NCBI RefSeq assembly: GCF_016907955.1
Contig: NZ_JAFBCX010000010.1
Span: forward strand, 230,029-294,028
Source: Lentzea nigeriaca
Lineage (GTDB): Bacteria > Actinomycetota > Actinomycetes > Mycobacteriales > Pseudonocardiaceae
Length of the DNA: 64,000 bases
Direction: 5' to 3'
The notes beneath the pieces are model-generated. The model saw only the letters and a list, made by a program, of their open reading frames with translations. It had not been told where the DNA came from and did not search any database. Shown here piece by piece: positions 1-7,804 of this stretch; the first letter of the stretch is position 1, and every line of letters starts with the position of its first letter. The position numbers and the translations under genes were made by a program.

Positions 1-276
1 CGAGGCGAGCAGCGGGTGCAGCCAGAACAACTCCAGCGAAGAAGGAACCCACGGCCCGGACCACCCCAGTTCGCGCGGCACCGTGAACCACACCAGCAGC
101 ACCAGCAGGATCAGCCCCACGACGGCCCCGGTGCGCCAGTAGCCGGCCAACAGGCACCACAGCAGGATCGGCACGATCCCGAACAGGCTGGACTCCCCGG
201 CGAACACGCCCACGAAGAGTCCTGCCGAGGCGAGCGCCGCCCGCCACCAATGCGTTCGCACCCCAGTGATCCACAC
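1..276 (-). CDS. membrane protein, partial (C-terminus beyond window)
   Basis: Reading the minus strand from a GTG at 276 gives an uninterrupted frame of 92 residues that leaves the window. The product is very hydrophobic: an Arg/Trp-rich start is followed by at least two membrane segments (around residues 12-40 and 45-62) and a third, Trp-rich hydrophobic stretch near the window edge. No family could be recognised from this fragment. The hairpin terminator of the neighbouring gene lies just upstream (289-326), so this gene is probably transcribed separately. The start codon is uncertain because no strong ribosome binding site is visible. Confidence 0.55.
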   Translation of the reverse strand, partial: MWITGVRTHWWRAALASAGLFVGVFAGESSLFGIVPILLWCLLAGYWRTGAVVGLILLVLLVWFTVPRELGWSGPWVPSSLELFWLHPLLAS

Positions 277-288
277 CTGGACAAGTAT

Positions 289-326
289 GAGGAAACGCCG
301 CCCCTGGGAAGGGACGGCGTTTCCTC
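289..326 (-). terminator. hairpin terminator downstream of the stress-type membrane protein gene
   Basis: The arms GAGGAAACGCCG (289-300) and CGGCGTTTCCTC (315-326) are perfectly complementary over 12 bp around a 14-base loop. The hairpin sits 25 bases past the stop codon of the minus-strand gene that ends at 351. Confidence 0.8.
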
Positions 327-350
327 GTGTGGTGGGAGCTGGTCTTCAGA

Positions 351-860
351 TCATGACCGCCAGGCGAGCGCGGTCAGCATCTCCTTGCCGCGCTCGGCGT
401 TGCGCGGGTGGCTGAGCACGTCGTAGCGGCCCGCCACGAGCTGGGTGGTCGAGGCGAAGTCGCGGCGGCCGCGCTGCGCCGAGTAGCGCATGGCGGCACC
501 GGCCAGGCCGAAGACCGTACCGACGACGAGGCCCGTGACGATCGGGGCGAGGGCGCCGCCGGTCGAGAACAGGCCCAGCAGCAGACCGACGAACAGGCCG
601 AACCACGCGCCGGACGCGGCACCGGCGCCGAGGACGCGGCTCCAGGTAAGGCGGCCCGTGACGCGTTCGACGATCATCGGCTCGACACCGACGATGGTGA
701 CATCGGCGACCGGGAAGTCGTTGTCCGCCAGGTGGTCGACGGCTCGTTGCGCCTCTTCGTAGGTCGCGTAGGAACCGATCGGCCAGCCCGAGGGCGGCGT
801 GGGCAGTGCGTTGACGCCTGTGGCGTTGCCGGCTGCGGTGAACGGAGTCGCGGTGGTCAT
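351..860 (-). CDS. general stress protein 17M-like small membrane protein
   Basis: The 169-residue product has an N-terminal cytoplasmic part with the GSYATYEEAQRAVDHLADND pattern (about residues 28-48) typical of the general stress protein 17M-like domain. Two Gly/Ala-rich membrane helices follow (about 77-97 and 103-122), with a short charged tail after them. The ATG at 860 is preceded by GGAGGTG at a good distance; an in-frame GTG three codons upstream would overlap that site and is less likely. A strong hairpin follows the stop. The family is linked to stress in other bacteria, but its biochemical role is unknown. Confidence 0.75.
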   Translation of the reverse strand: MTTATPFTAAGNATGVNALPTPPSGWPIGSYATYEEAQRAVDHLADNDFPVADVTIVGVEPMIVERVTGRLTWSRVLGAGAASGAWFGLFVGLLLGLFSTGGALAPIVTGLVVGTVFGLAGAAMRYSAQRGRRDFASTTQLVAGRYDVLSHPRNAERGKEMLTALAWRS

Positions 861-899
861 GTGCAACACCTCCGATATGCGATCCCCTTATGTCCAGTA

Positions 900-1676
900 C
901 TACGAACGTGCCGCCGCAGTTGTTCCCGGAATTGCGCTGATGTGACTCAGCTCCCTCTCGGTGAGCGTGATGTCCAGTGATTCCAGCGTTTTCTCGAGGT
1001 TTTCAACCTGAGAATTCTCAGGTTTCTCACCGGCATGCTCGATCGTGAGTTCCGAACCCACCAAACGGCGGCTCAGGCCTGGTTCGAGCCGCATGACGAC
1101 GAGCTGGCGGCTGAACGGCGAACGCTCGTGCGTGGCGACGTAGTAGTTGGCCATCCGGTAGTCGACGGGCAACTGTTCGACGTCCTCCTCGAACGCGTGC
1201 ATGCGTTCCCAGCCGTCCTCCACCTGCTTTTCCAGCACCCACAGGCGATCGTCGCGGCGCAACCGGTGCGGCCACCCGGCCTGGTCCACGACCGCGCCGT
1301 CCACGAGCGGCATCGGGTGCAGCATTCCCGCGCCGAAACCGACGTCGACGAGCTGGTTGTCCACGATCGACATGAAGTGCGTGCGCGGCCCCGTCTTCAC
1401 CCGGCCCATCCGCCGCCGGACCTCGTGACCGAGGCGTTCCAGCACCGCCGTGAACAGCAGCTGGTGCTCGTAGCAGTAGCCACCGCGGCGGCGGCCGACC
1501 AGCTTGGCCTGGATGTCGGCGAGGTCCAGTGACGGCACGAGGCCGAGCATCACGTCGATGTTCTCGAACGGGATGGCGCGCACATGCGCCTCGTGCAACT
1601 CCGTCAGCGAACTCGACGCCGACGCTCCAGTGCGCGCGAAGTACGCGTCGAGGTCGACCAAGTCCGTCTGCCACAT
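900..1676 (-). CDS. nat: arylamine N-acetyltransferase
   Basis: This 258-residue enzyme belongs to the arylamine N-acetyltransferase family, which moves an acetyl group from acetyl-CoA to arylamines, arylhydrazines or amine intermediates. The three catalytic residues are visible: Cys68 in RRGGYCYEH, His100 in RTHFMSIV and Asp111 in VDVGFG. The IPFENIDV signature lies at residues 35-42. Length and order match the family. In actinomycetes such enzymes serve detoxification or act as amide synthases in natural-product pathways; no biosynthetic genes are nearby, so a detoxifying or general role is inferred. The next gene upstream on the same strand ends or starts only a few bases away (stop at 900, neighbour ends at 1687). 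Confidence 0.93.
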   Translation of the reverse strand: MWQTDLVDLDAYFARTGASASSSLTELHEAHVRAIPFENIDVMLGLVPSLDLADIQAKLVGRRRGGYCYEHQLLFTAVLERLGHEVRRRMGRVKTGPRTHFMSIVDNQLVDVGFGAGMLHPMPLVDGAVVDQAGWPHRLRRDDRLWVLEKQVEDGWERMHAFEEDVEQLPVDYRMANYYVATHERSPFSRQLVVMRLEPGLSRRLVGSELTIEHAGEKPENSQVENLEKTLESLDITLTERELSHISAIPGTTAAARS

Positions 1677-1686
1677 CTCGCTCCCC

Positions 1687-2169
1687 CTAGCGTTGTTGCC
1701 ATTCCTCTTCCGTCAGCGCGTATTCGACCTCGCCGTATTCCGCGCCCGGCAGCGGCTCGTCCCAATCGACGTGAAACGTGCGGACGTGCCGCAGTCCGCA
1801 CTTCTCCAGCACGCGCCGCGAGCCCGTGTTGACGAACATCGTGGTGGCGACGACCTTGCGCACCCCGCCCGTCGCGAAACCGCGCTCGATCAGGGCCTTC
1901 CCGCCTTCGGTGGCGTACCCGAGGCCCCAGAACTCGCGGTGCAGCCGATAGCCGAGCTCGACGACACCCTCACCGACGGGCCTGAACTCGAACCACCCGG
2001 CGAACCGCCCGGAAGCCTTCTCGACCGCCGCGTGAAAACTCGGACCGAGGTAGTCCTCGACCGGCGCGGGGTCGAGGAACCGCATCACCTCGGAGTCGGC
2101 GTGCAGCCGGCGCAGCTCGTCCACATCGGACGGCGACATCGGACGCAGGGTCAGGCGTTCCGTTTCCAC
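1687..2169 (-). CDS. GNAT family N-acetyltransferase (RimJ/RimL type)
   Basis: The 160-residue product starts METERLTLRPMSPSDVDEL, the usual opening of RimJ/RimL-like GNAT acetyltransferases. It also has the GYRLHREFWGLGYATEGGKA segment that forms the acetyl-CoA loop (around residues 93-112). Such enzymes acetylate amino groups of proteins, antibiotics or small molecules; the substrate here is unknown. The first 19 bases overlap the end of the MFS efflux gene, so the two are probably translated together. This may couple drug modification with export, which is an inference from position only. Confidence 0.88.
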   Translation of the reverse strand: METERLTLRPMSPSDVDELRRLHADSEVMRFLDPAPVEDYLGPSFHAAVEKASGRFAGWFEFRPVGEGVVELGYRLHREFWGLGYATEGGKALIERGFATGGVRKVVATTMFVNTGSRRVLEKCGLRHVRTFHVDWDEPLPGAEYGEVEYALTEEEWQQR

Positions 2170-3848
2170 ACCGGCATCCTGGCCCGTCTGTCCACCGGTT
2201 TACCGCACAGCAGCGACGCCGCGGCGGACACGAGGCACAGCACGATCGCGAAGCCGAACGCGATCGCGAGCCCCTGCGCGAACGGGCCGGAGATCAGGCT
2301 CGGGAAGAACCCGCGCCCGGTGAGGAACGCGGCCTGGTCCGGCGGGAGCGTCGCGAGCTGGTCGCCGAGCAGCTGCTGGATCGGGTTGTAGCCGAGGAAC
2401 GCCGCGAACAGCACGGCCACCGCGGGCAGCGAGGCGACCTGCGCGGCGGCCGAGGGCGACACGCCGTGCTCCACCAGCCCGGTGCGCATCGCGCCGGGCA
2501 GCGACTGGGAGAACCCGACGATGATCAGGCTGAAGAAGAACCCGATCGACAGCACCATCGCGGTGTTCTGGAAGGTCGTCATCATGCCGCTGCCCGACCC
2601 GCGTGCGTTCGCGGGCAGCGAGTTCATCACCTCGGCGCGGTTGGGCGAGGAGAACATGCCCATGCCGATCCCGGTGAACACGAGGATCAGCGCGAACGCC
2701 CAGTACGGGAAGTCCACGGGCAGCGCGATCAGCAACGCGAACGTCGCCGCCGCGACCAGGTTGCCGGTGCACGCGAGCATGCGGCTGCCGAGCCGGTCGG
2801 ACAGGATCCCGGCGGCGGGCGCGGCGAGCAGGAACCCGACGGTCATCGGCAGCATGTAGATGCCGGCCCACAGCGGCGTCTCCTCGTAGGAGTAGCCGTG
2901 CAGCGGCAGCCAGATGCCCTGCAGCCAGATGATCAGGATGAACTGCAGGCCGCCGCGGCCGAGCGCCGAGGTGAAGTTCGCGATGTTGCCCCAGGTGAAC
3001 GACCGCAGCCGGAACAGGTGCAGGTCGAACAGCGGGTTCGGCACGCGGTGCTCGATCACGACGAACGCCGCCAGCACCAGCGCGCCGCCGAGGAGGCAGG
3101 TCAGCACGAGCGGGCTGGTCCAGCCGGTCTGGGAGGTGCCGTGCGGCTGGATGCCGTAGGTGATGCCGACCAGCACCGCGATGAGGCCGGCGGCGAACGT
3201 GACGTTGCCCCACCAGTCCATCTCGGCGTGCCTGCGCTCGCCGGTGTCGTGCAGCTTCAGGTAGGCCCAGACCGTGCCGAACAGCCCGAACGGCACGGAG
3301 ACGACGAAGACGAGGTTCCAGTTCACCGGCGCCAGCAGGCCGCCGATCACCAGCCCGAGGAACGAGCCGGCGATGGCGGCCACGCCGTTGATGCCCAGCG
3401 CCATGCCGCGCTGGGTGACGGGGAACGCGTCGGCGAGGATCGCCGAGGAGTTCGCCATCAGGAACGCCCCGCCGACTCCCTGCACGACCCGCCAGCCGAT
3501 CAGCCACAACGCGGCGGCGTCGCCGTCGAACCAGGTGATCGCGAGCATCACCGACGAGAACGTGAAGATCGCGAAGCCGAGGTTGTACATGCGGGCCCGG
3601 CCGTACATGTCGCCCAGCCGGCCGAAGCTCACCACCAGCACCGCGGTGACGACCAGGAACCCCATGATCATCCACAGCAGGTAGCCGGTGTTGGCCGGGT
3701 CGAGCGGGTTGATGGCGATGCCCTTGAAGATGTCGGGCAACGCGATCAGCACGATCGAGGAGTTGATCGTCGCGATCAGCATGCCCAGCGTCGTGTTGGA
3801 CAGCGCGATCCACTTGTACCCGGCCGGAGCCACCGCCTGCACAGTCAC
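2151..3848 (-). CDS. MFS transporter, DHA2/EmrB-QacA type, 14 membrane segments
   Basis: The 565-residue protein is an inner-membrane drug/proton antiporter of the DHA2 group. It has about 14 hydrophobic segments, motif A GRLGDMYGR near residues 76-84, and a motif C-like GxxxGPxxGG-type region (AIAGSFLGLVIGGLL) in helix five. The N-terminus is a short cytoplasmic tail ahead of the first helix. The gene leads a two-gene unit with the GNAT gene that overlaps its end. The actual substrate cannot be read from sequence. No dedicated regulator is adjacent. Confidence 0.9.
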   Translation of the reverse strand: MTVQAVAPAGYKWIALSNTTLGMLIATINSSIVLIALPDIFKGIAINPLDPANTGYLLWMIMGFLVVTAVLVVSFGRLGDMYGRARMYNLGFAIFTFSSVMLAITWFDGDAAALWLIGWRVVQGVGGAFLMANSSAILADAFPVTQRGMALGINGVAAIAGSFLGLVIGGLLAPVNWNLVFVVSVPFGLFGTVWAYLKLHDTGERRHAEMDWWGNVTFAAGLIAVLVGITYGIQPHGTSQTGWTSPLVLTCLLGGALVLAAFVVIEHRVPNPLFDLHLFRLRSFTWGNIANFTSALGRGGLQFILIIWLQGIWLPLHGYSYEETPLWAGIYMLPMTVGFLLAAPAAGILSDRLGSRMLACTGNLVAAATFALLIALPVDFPYWAFALILVFTGIGMGMFSSPNRAEVMNSLPANARGSGSGMMTTFQNTAMVLSIGFFFSLIIVGFSQSLPGAMRTGLVEHGVSPSAAAQVASLPAVAVLFAAFLGYNPIQQLLGDQLATLPPDQAAFLTGRGFFPSLISGPFAQGLAIAFGFAIVLCLVSAAASLLCGKPVDRRARMPVWKRNA

Positions 3849-3870
3849 TTCGCCATGCTAAACAACCTGT

Positions 3871-5109
3871 CTAGGGGACGTCCCTCGGCTTGATCGTCTC
3901 GAGCACCTTCCCCGTCGCGTCCCGCACGACCACCCGAGCGTCCGGATGCCGGTCGATGAACGGCGCTGCCAGCACGAACGTGCCGTTGGAGATCGACGCG
4001 GGCACGTCGGCCGTGCCTGGCCGGGTGTAGGTGATGGAGGCGACGCGGTCGTCGGTGACGAGGCCGACGGCCGCCATGTGGGAGCTTTGCGAGCCGCCTG
4101 CCTCGCTCCCGACGAAGTCGTAGAACGCGGAGATCGCCGCAACGGTCCGTGCGGGGAACTCGCCCATGTCATCGGCCTCGACGGCCGAGCCGCGCAGGGT
4201 TTCGCCGCCGTCCAGGCAGTACAGCAGCACGCCGCCGAACCGGCCGAGCCGCAGCGTGCCGGCAGCGCTGACCTTGGCCGTGACGCCGACCTCGAACTGG
4301 TCGGCGTCCGGCACCGGGCGGTCCCGCAGGCACTCCGCGAGCTTCTGGGCTTCCGGGGTGCTGCGATCGGCGGGCGGCAGCGGGCGGTCGACGACGGACG
4401 GGGTCGGCTTGGGCACCCCGCGCAGCGCGAAGTCGGAGCCGTTGACCAGCGCTTTCGACCCGTTCTCGGCCTTCGTGTAGCCGCTAGGGGCCAGGAACAG
4501 GCCGTCGACCAGCGCGGCCTCGGCGTTGTTCCACCCGTTGTCGCCGATCCTGGACAAGCTGAGAAACCTCACGTCCGGCGAGGCCAGACCGGCCAGCGCA
4601 CCGGTCGGCGTGGTGAAGAGGACCTTCACCTGGCGCGCGCCCTGGTCGAGCTTCGTGTCTGCCGGTGCGGAGATCGTGGTGGTGGTCGCGGTGTTCGCGC
4701 AGAAGAACACACCGGCCGGGCTCCGGAACGCGGTGAGCGTCAGGCCGTTGCGCCTGCTCGTGGCGATGGGCTGCCACTCGGCAGCGGGCGGGTGCTCGTT
4801 GGCCGCGGCGACGCACCTGGCCAGCGCGTCGGGGTTCACCGTGCCGCGTTCGACGTGGTTGACGACCGTGAGGTCCTTGCCGACGAACTGGCCGTTGTAC
4901 GGGTAGGAGGGGCCCGCGAGCTCGGCGTTCCCGCCGTAGAGCGCTTGGCCGGCGACCACCCCGCCCGCGGCCAGCAGGCTGACGCCGGCGGCGATCAGGA
5001 GGGGTGTCCGGGTGCCGGGGCGCGGGTTCATGCCTTCGGAGAGCCGGCGGCGGGCGCGCAGGCGGACGTCGCCGGGCAGGGTGCGGTTCTCGGGCAGCTG
5101 GTCGATCAT
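3871..5109 (-). CDS. membrane-anchored partner of the ECF sigma factor (probable anti-sigma or regulator)
   Basis: The ATG at 5109 overlaps the stop of the sigma factor gene (ATGA). A much longer open frame continues upstream but is antisense-like filler inside the sigma gene, so this start is preferred, giving 412 residues. The first 35 residues are cytoplasmic and Arg-rich, followed by one membrane helix (about 36-54) and a large extracytoplasmic part with several Cys residues. No zinc-binding HxxxCxxC anti-sigma motif is visible in the short cytoplasmic part. The coupled position strongly suggests a regulatory partner of the sigma factor. The outer domain is not recognised. Confidence 0.75.
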   Translation of the reverse strand: MIDQLPENRTLPGDVRLRARRRLSEGMNPRPGTRTPLLIAAGVSLLAAGGVVAGQALYGGNAELAGPSYPYNGQFVGKDLTVVNHVERGTVNPDALARCVAAANEHPPAAEWQPIATSRRNGLTLTAFRSPAGVFFCANTATTTTISAPADTKLDQGARQVKVLFTTPTGALAGLASPDVRFLSLSRIGDNGWNNAEAALVDGLFLAPSGYTKAENGSKALVNGSDFALRGVPKPTPSVVDRPLPPADRSTPEAQKLAECLRDRPVPDADQFEVGVTAKVSAAGTLRLGRFGGVLLYCLDGGETLRGSAVEADDMGEFPARTVAAISAFYDFVGSEAGGSQSSHMAAVGLVTDDRVASITYTRPGTADVPASISNGTFVLAAPFIDRHPDARVVVRDATGKVLETIKPRDVP

Positions 5110-5684
5110 CCGTTGTCCTCGGGGGTCAGGTCGCGCAGCCGGGCGCGGGTGCGGGAGACGCGGGCGCGGACGCTCGACTCGGCGATGCCGAGGAGCGTGG
5201 CGGCGTCGGCGGTGGAGACGTCGCCGAGCAGGCAGAGCTGGGCGATCTCGCGTTCGGAGGACGGCAGCTTCGCGATGGCGGCCACCACGAGGGCGAGCCT
5301 GCGCTGGGCGTCGGTGCGGGCCGCCACCTCGTCGGCGTGGTCGCGCTCGTCCTGCGGCGCCAGCCTCGCGACCAGCCGCAACGCCCTGCGCGAGGCACGC
5401 CACTCGGTGCGGGCGCGGTTCGCCGTCACCGTGTAGAGCCAGGGCAGGGCCGAGTCACGCACCAGCTGGGCCTGGCCGCGCTTGCGCCACGCCGTCAGGA
5501 ACGTGGCGGACAGCAGGTCTTCCGCCTGCGACCAGGACGCGGTCAGCCGGTAGGCGTAGTTCCACACCGCCTCGGCGTGGCGTTCGAACAGCTCGGTGAA
5601 CGCGGCGTGGTCGCCTTGCGCGATCTGCTCCCAGAGGCGCGAGTCCGGTGGTCCGATGTCCGCGCGCTCGGTCGTATCGGTCAT
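5106..5684 (-). CDS. ECF-type RNA polymerase sigma factor
   Basis: The 192-residue protein has the two-domain layout of extracytoplasmic-function sigma factors. Region 2 spans about residues 15-85 (FTELFERHAEAVWNYAYRLT, then AEDLLSATFLTAWRKR). Region 4 is at the end (LPSSEREIAQLCLLGDVSTA, then AESSVRARVSRTRARLR) and forms the helix-turn-helix for the -35 element. The ATG at 5684 is chosen over the GTG one codon upstream because the GGAG site would be too close to the GTG. The gene is translationally coupled to the membrane protein downstream. A palindrome 37 bases upstream of the start may control it. Confidence 0.9.
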   Translation of the reverse strand: MTDTTERADIGPPDSRLWEQIAQGDHAAFTELFERHAEAVWNYAYRLTASWSQAEDLLSATFLTAWRKRGQAQLVRDSALPWLYTVTANRARTEWRASRRALRLVARLAPQDERDHADEVAARTDAQRRLALVVAAIAKLPSSEREIAQLCLLGDVSTADAATLLGIAESSVRARVSRTRARLRDLTPEDNG

Positions 5685-5720
5685 CACACTCCGCTTGGGG
5701 CCGTCACCACCGAGTGTGCT

Positions 5721-5738
5721 GCGTGACCTGGGTCACGC
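5721..5738. promoter_or_regulatory. inverted repeat in front of the ECF sigma factor gene
   Basis: GCGTGACCTGGGTCACGC has two perfect 8-bp arms around a 2-base centre. It lies between the start of the sigma gene (5684, minus) and a small plus-strand gene, so it could serve as an operator for either. Confidence 0.5.
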
Positions 5739-5845
5739 CGTACCAGGGAGTAGCCCCTCGCGGCAGGCGTGGGCAACGGCGATGGCAAGATCTTCGCGTG
5801 CCGATCGAGCAGCAGCCCGGCAGTGTTGAGCCGGAGACCCAGGTG

Positions 5846-6013
5846 ATGGCGAAGATCACGACCCAGCAACCGGAAGCGGCGACCATTCCAGCCACCACGC
5901 CCGTGGACATGCCGGCCAAAGCTCCCGCGCCGGCGCCCGCACGCAAGCCGAAGTCGCTGACCCGGCGGATCGCGCGGCGGATCCTCGGCCCGACCCTGAT
6001 GACGAAGAAATAG
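5846..6013 (+). CDS. small basic hypothetical protein
   Basis: The frame encodes 55 residues. It begins MAKITTQQPEAAT, has a Pro/Ala-rich middle, and ends in a strongly basic segment (KSLTRRIARRILGPTLMTKK). A GTG at 5798 in the same frame is an alternative start that adds 16 residues; GGAG at 5833 slightly favours the ATG. Codon usage is GC-rich at third positions, which supports coding. The protein is not recognised. The basic tail could bind nucleic acid or membrane, but that is a guess. Confidence 0.5.
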   Translation: MAKITTQQPEAATIPATTPVDMPAKAPAPAPARKPKSLTRRIARRILGPTLMTKK

Positions 6014-6019
6014 CCTCGG

Positions 6020-6115
6020 CTACCGGTTGGGGACCTGGCCCAGGCCACCGCAGACACGGCAGGCGGTCCGGTCCTCGTTGAGGCCGGAACCAAGGCAACG
6101 GCTGCACTCCTTCAC
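6020..6115 (-). CDS. 31-residue CxxC/CxxC zinc-binding-type small protein
   Basis: A short minus-strand frame from GTG at 6115 to TAG at 6020 encodes 31 residues. It has two knuckles, ECSRCLGSG and CRVCGGLGQ, spaced like the CxxCxGxG repeats of DnaJ-type zinc fingers. An in-frame stop lies just upstream of the GTG, which fixes the start. Four cysteines in 31 residues with this spacing strongly suggest a real zinc-binding peptide. Its role is unknown. A second CxxC protein lies about 100 bases upstream on the same strand. Confidence 0.6.
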   Translation of the reverse strand: MKECSRCLGSGLNEDRTACRVCGGLGQVPNR

Positions 6116-6212
6116 AAACGATCAGTGTGCGCCTCTGCTTCGAGTGGACGCAGCCGCCAAGCAGGGACCGTCACGGCAATAATGGGTGACCCCCATCGTT
6201 CACGCTCGGTGA

Positions 6213-6452
6213 TCAGGCCAGGGTGGACGGTCCCGCCGGAATCTCGTTGGCACGTGCGACATTGCCTGCGACATTGCCCTGGACGACGCCTCCGCGGTCA
6301 CCGTGCGGCAGCCTCCACCAGCCGGAACAACCGCGGGGGCACGGGTGCGACATCTCGTGCAGCACAAGGCCTTCCGGGCCTGGAACAGGTTGCTGCCACG
6401 ACATGGTCCCCGAGCCCGCGCACAGCAGGCAGATGTCCGGTTCGCACTCCAC
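6213..6452 (-). CDS. 79-residue CxxCxGSG small protein
   Basis: From a GTG at 6452 the minus strand encodes 79 residues, opening with CLLCAGSGT and continuing HEMSHPCPRGCSGWW. This gives two CxxC-like pairs (the second is CPRGC) that could hold one zinc ion. The tail has no recognisable domain and may be partly unstructured. The same CxxCxGSG signature occurs in the 31-residue protein just downstream, so the two are probably related parts of one small operon. The start is tentative, since no clear ribosome binding site is seen. Confidence 0.55.
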   Translation of the reverse strand: MECEPDICLLCAGSGTMSWQQPVPGPEGLVLHEMSHPCPRGCSGWWRLPHGDRGGVVQGNVAGNVARANEIPAGPSTLA

Positions 6453-6513
6453 GCAAGGTAATTACTCCACACGGGACACTGAGGGCAATCGCTGAATCGA
6501 GGGGAGATCACCG

Positions 6514-7245
6514 ATGGCGGTGGCGGTCGTGACGGGAGCGGGTTCCGGTGTGGGTCGTGCGGCGGCGCGAACCCTGCTGGCGGCGGGTTTCCAGGTGGCG
6601 CTGGCGGGTCGGCGCGAGGACGTGCTGCACGAGACCGCCGAGGGTTTCCCGGACAGCACGCTGGTTGTACCGACCGATGTGTCGCAGGAGGACTCGGTCG
6701 TCGCGCTGTTCGACGCCGTGGTCGCGAAGTGGGGCCGCGTCGACGTGTTGTTCAACAACGCGGGCACGAACGTCCGCGCCACGCCGATCGAGGAGTTCAG
6801 CCTCAGCGCGTGGGAGAAGGTCGTCGGCGTGAACCTGACCGGGCCGTTCCTGTGCGCCCGCGAGGCGTTCAAGGTGATGAAGACCCGTGGTGGCGGCCGG
6901 ATCATCAACAACGGCTCTATTTCGGCGACCGTGCCGCGCCCGCACGCGGTGGCCTACAACGCGACCAAGCACGCGATGACCGGGCTGACCAAGTCGTTGT
7001 CGCTGGAGGGCCGCGCGCACAACATCGCGTGCGGGCAGATCGACATCGGCAACGCCGCGACGGAGCTGACCGAGCGGATGGGCCAGGGCGTGCTGCAGGC
7101 GGACTTCGAGGTCCGGCCGGAGCCGACGTTCGACGTGCAGCACGTGGCCGACGCCGTGCTGTACCAGGCTCAGCTGCCGCTCGACGTGAACGTGCAGTTC
7201 ATGACCGTGATGGCCACGACCATGCCCTACATCGGCAGGGGCTGA
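6514..7245 (+). CDS. short-chain dehydrogenase/reductase (SDR)
   Basis: This 243-residue classical SDR has the cofactor-binding TGAGSGVG (residues 7-14), NNAG (81-84) and the catalytic set Ser135, Tyr148 and Lys152 (YNATK). It should oxidise or reduce an alcohol/carbonyl group with NAD(P)H. The Arg residues after beta-strand 2 (GRRED) suggest NADP preference. The ATG at 6514 follows GGGGAGATC. The gene overlaps the convergent downstream regulator gene by 19 bases. The substrate is unknown. Confidence 0.9.
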   Translation: MAVAVVTGAGSGVGRAAARTLLAAGFQVALAGRREDVLHETAEGFPDSTLVVPTDVSQEDSVVALFDAVVAKWGRVDVLFNNAGTNVRATPIEEFSLSAWEKVVGVNLTGPFLCAREAFKVMKTRGGGRIINNGSISATVPRPHAVAYNATKHAMTGLTKSLSLEGRAHNIACGQIDIGNAATELTERMGQGVLQADFEVRPEPTFDVQHVADAVLYQAQLPLDVNVQFMTVMATTMPYIGRG

Positions 7246-7730
7246 GCCTGGTAGAGGCCTCCGCCGCGCTCCAGCAGCCCCAGATCCACGAGGTAGCGGC
7301 GGATCGTGACGTGGTCGAGCTCTCCCCCGTCGCACCACGCCCGCAGCCGCTCGTTGATCTCCGTCTCCTCGTAGTACGTCCGCGGCTCGAAGGCCTTCGA
7401 GGCGACGTGCTCGAGGATCTTGCGCCGGCGTTCGTGCGCGACCGGCAGCGAGATCAGCTTGTCGCCGCGCACGAACGGCGCGAGCCCGTCGGCGGGCATC
7501 TGCTCGGTGAGCGTCGCGGCGAGCGGCTTGAGGTCGGCCGGCCGGGCCGGGTCCCCCTCGACCAGCCCGGCCTCGCGCAGTTTCCGCAGCGCGACGCCCG
7601 CGTCCTTGACCTTGAGCCCGGACGCGGCGGCGACGTCGGCCAGTGTTCCCGCGCCGAGGACGACGGCGGCGAACGCCCGCAGCCTCGACGGTTCGGCCAG
7701 CGCGCGCACGACGGTCTCCGGAGTGGTCAT
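7227..7730 (-). CDS. DUF2087 domain protein with ArsR-like winged helix
   Basis: The 167-residue protein begins MTTPETVVRALAEPSRLRAF, typical of ArsR-like winged-helix proteins. The C-terminal half contains the DUF2087 signature (RRRKILEHVASKAFEPRTYY, then EINERLRAWCDGGELDHVTI and RRYLVDLGLLER). Such proteins are probably transcriptional regulators, although DUF2087 itself is uncharacterised. The ATG at 7730 is used because residues encoded upstream do not resemble the family. The gene is convergent with the SDR and overlaps its last 19 bases. Confidence 0.82.
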   Translation of the reverse strand: MTTPETVVRALAEPSRLRAFAAVVLGAGTLADVAAASGLKVKDAGVALRKLREAGLVEGDPARPADLKPLAATLTEQMPADGLAPFVRGDKLISLPVAHERRRKILEHVASKAFEPRTYYEETEINERLRAWCDGGELDHVTIRRYLVDLGLLERGGGLYQAQPLPM

Positions 7731-7804
7731 GTCTGCGAACCTAACGCCGCCGTCCACCCGTTTTCAGCCCGTTTCTCAGCGGGAAGCCGCGCCCTGCCAC
7801 TCGC

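Noticed and set aside
2466..3893. Plus-strand frame opposite the efflux pump gene
   Set aside because: It is a charged, repetitive His/Gln/Arg-rich product with no domain, antisense to a clear MFS gene.
5110..5403. Upstream extension of the sigma partner gene
   Set aside because: The additional 98 residues are an Arg-rich out-of-frame reading of the sigma factor gene; the ATG at 5109 with the ATGA overlap is the natural start.
6200..6511. 103-residue minus-strand frame overlapping the CxxC protein
   Set aside because: It is a different frame over the same bases; Cys spacing and composition are irregular, while the 6213-6452 frame has ordered CxxC motifs.
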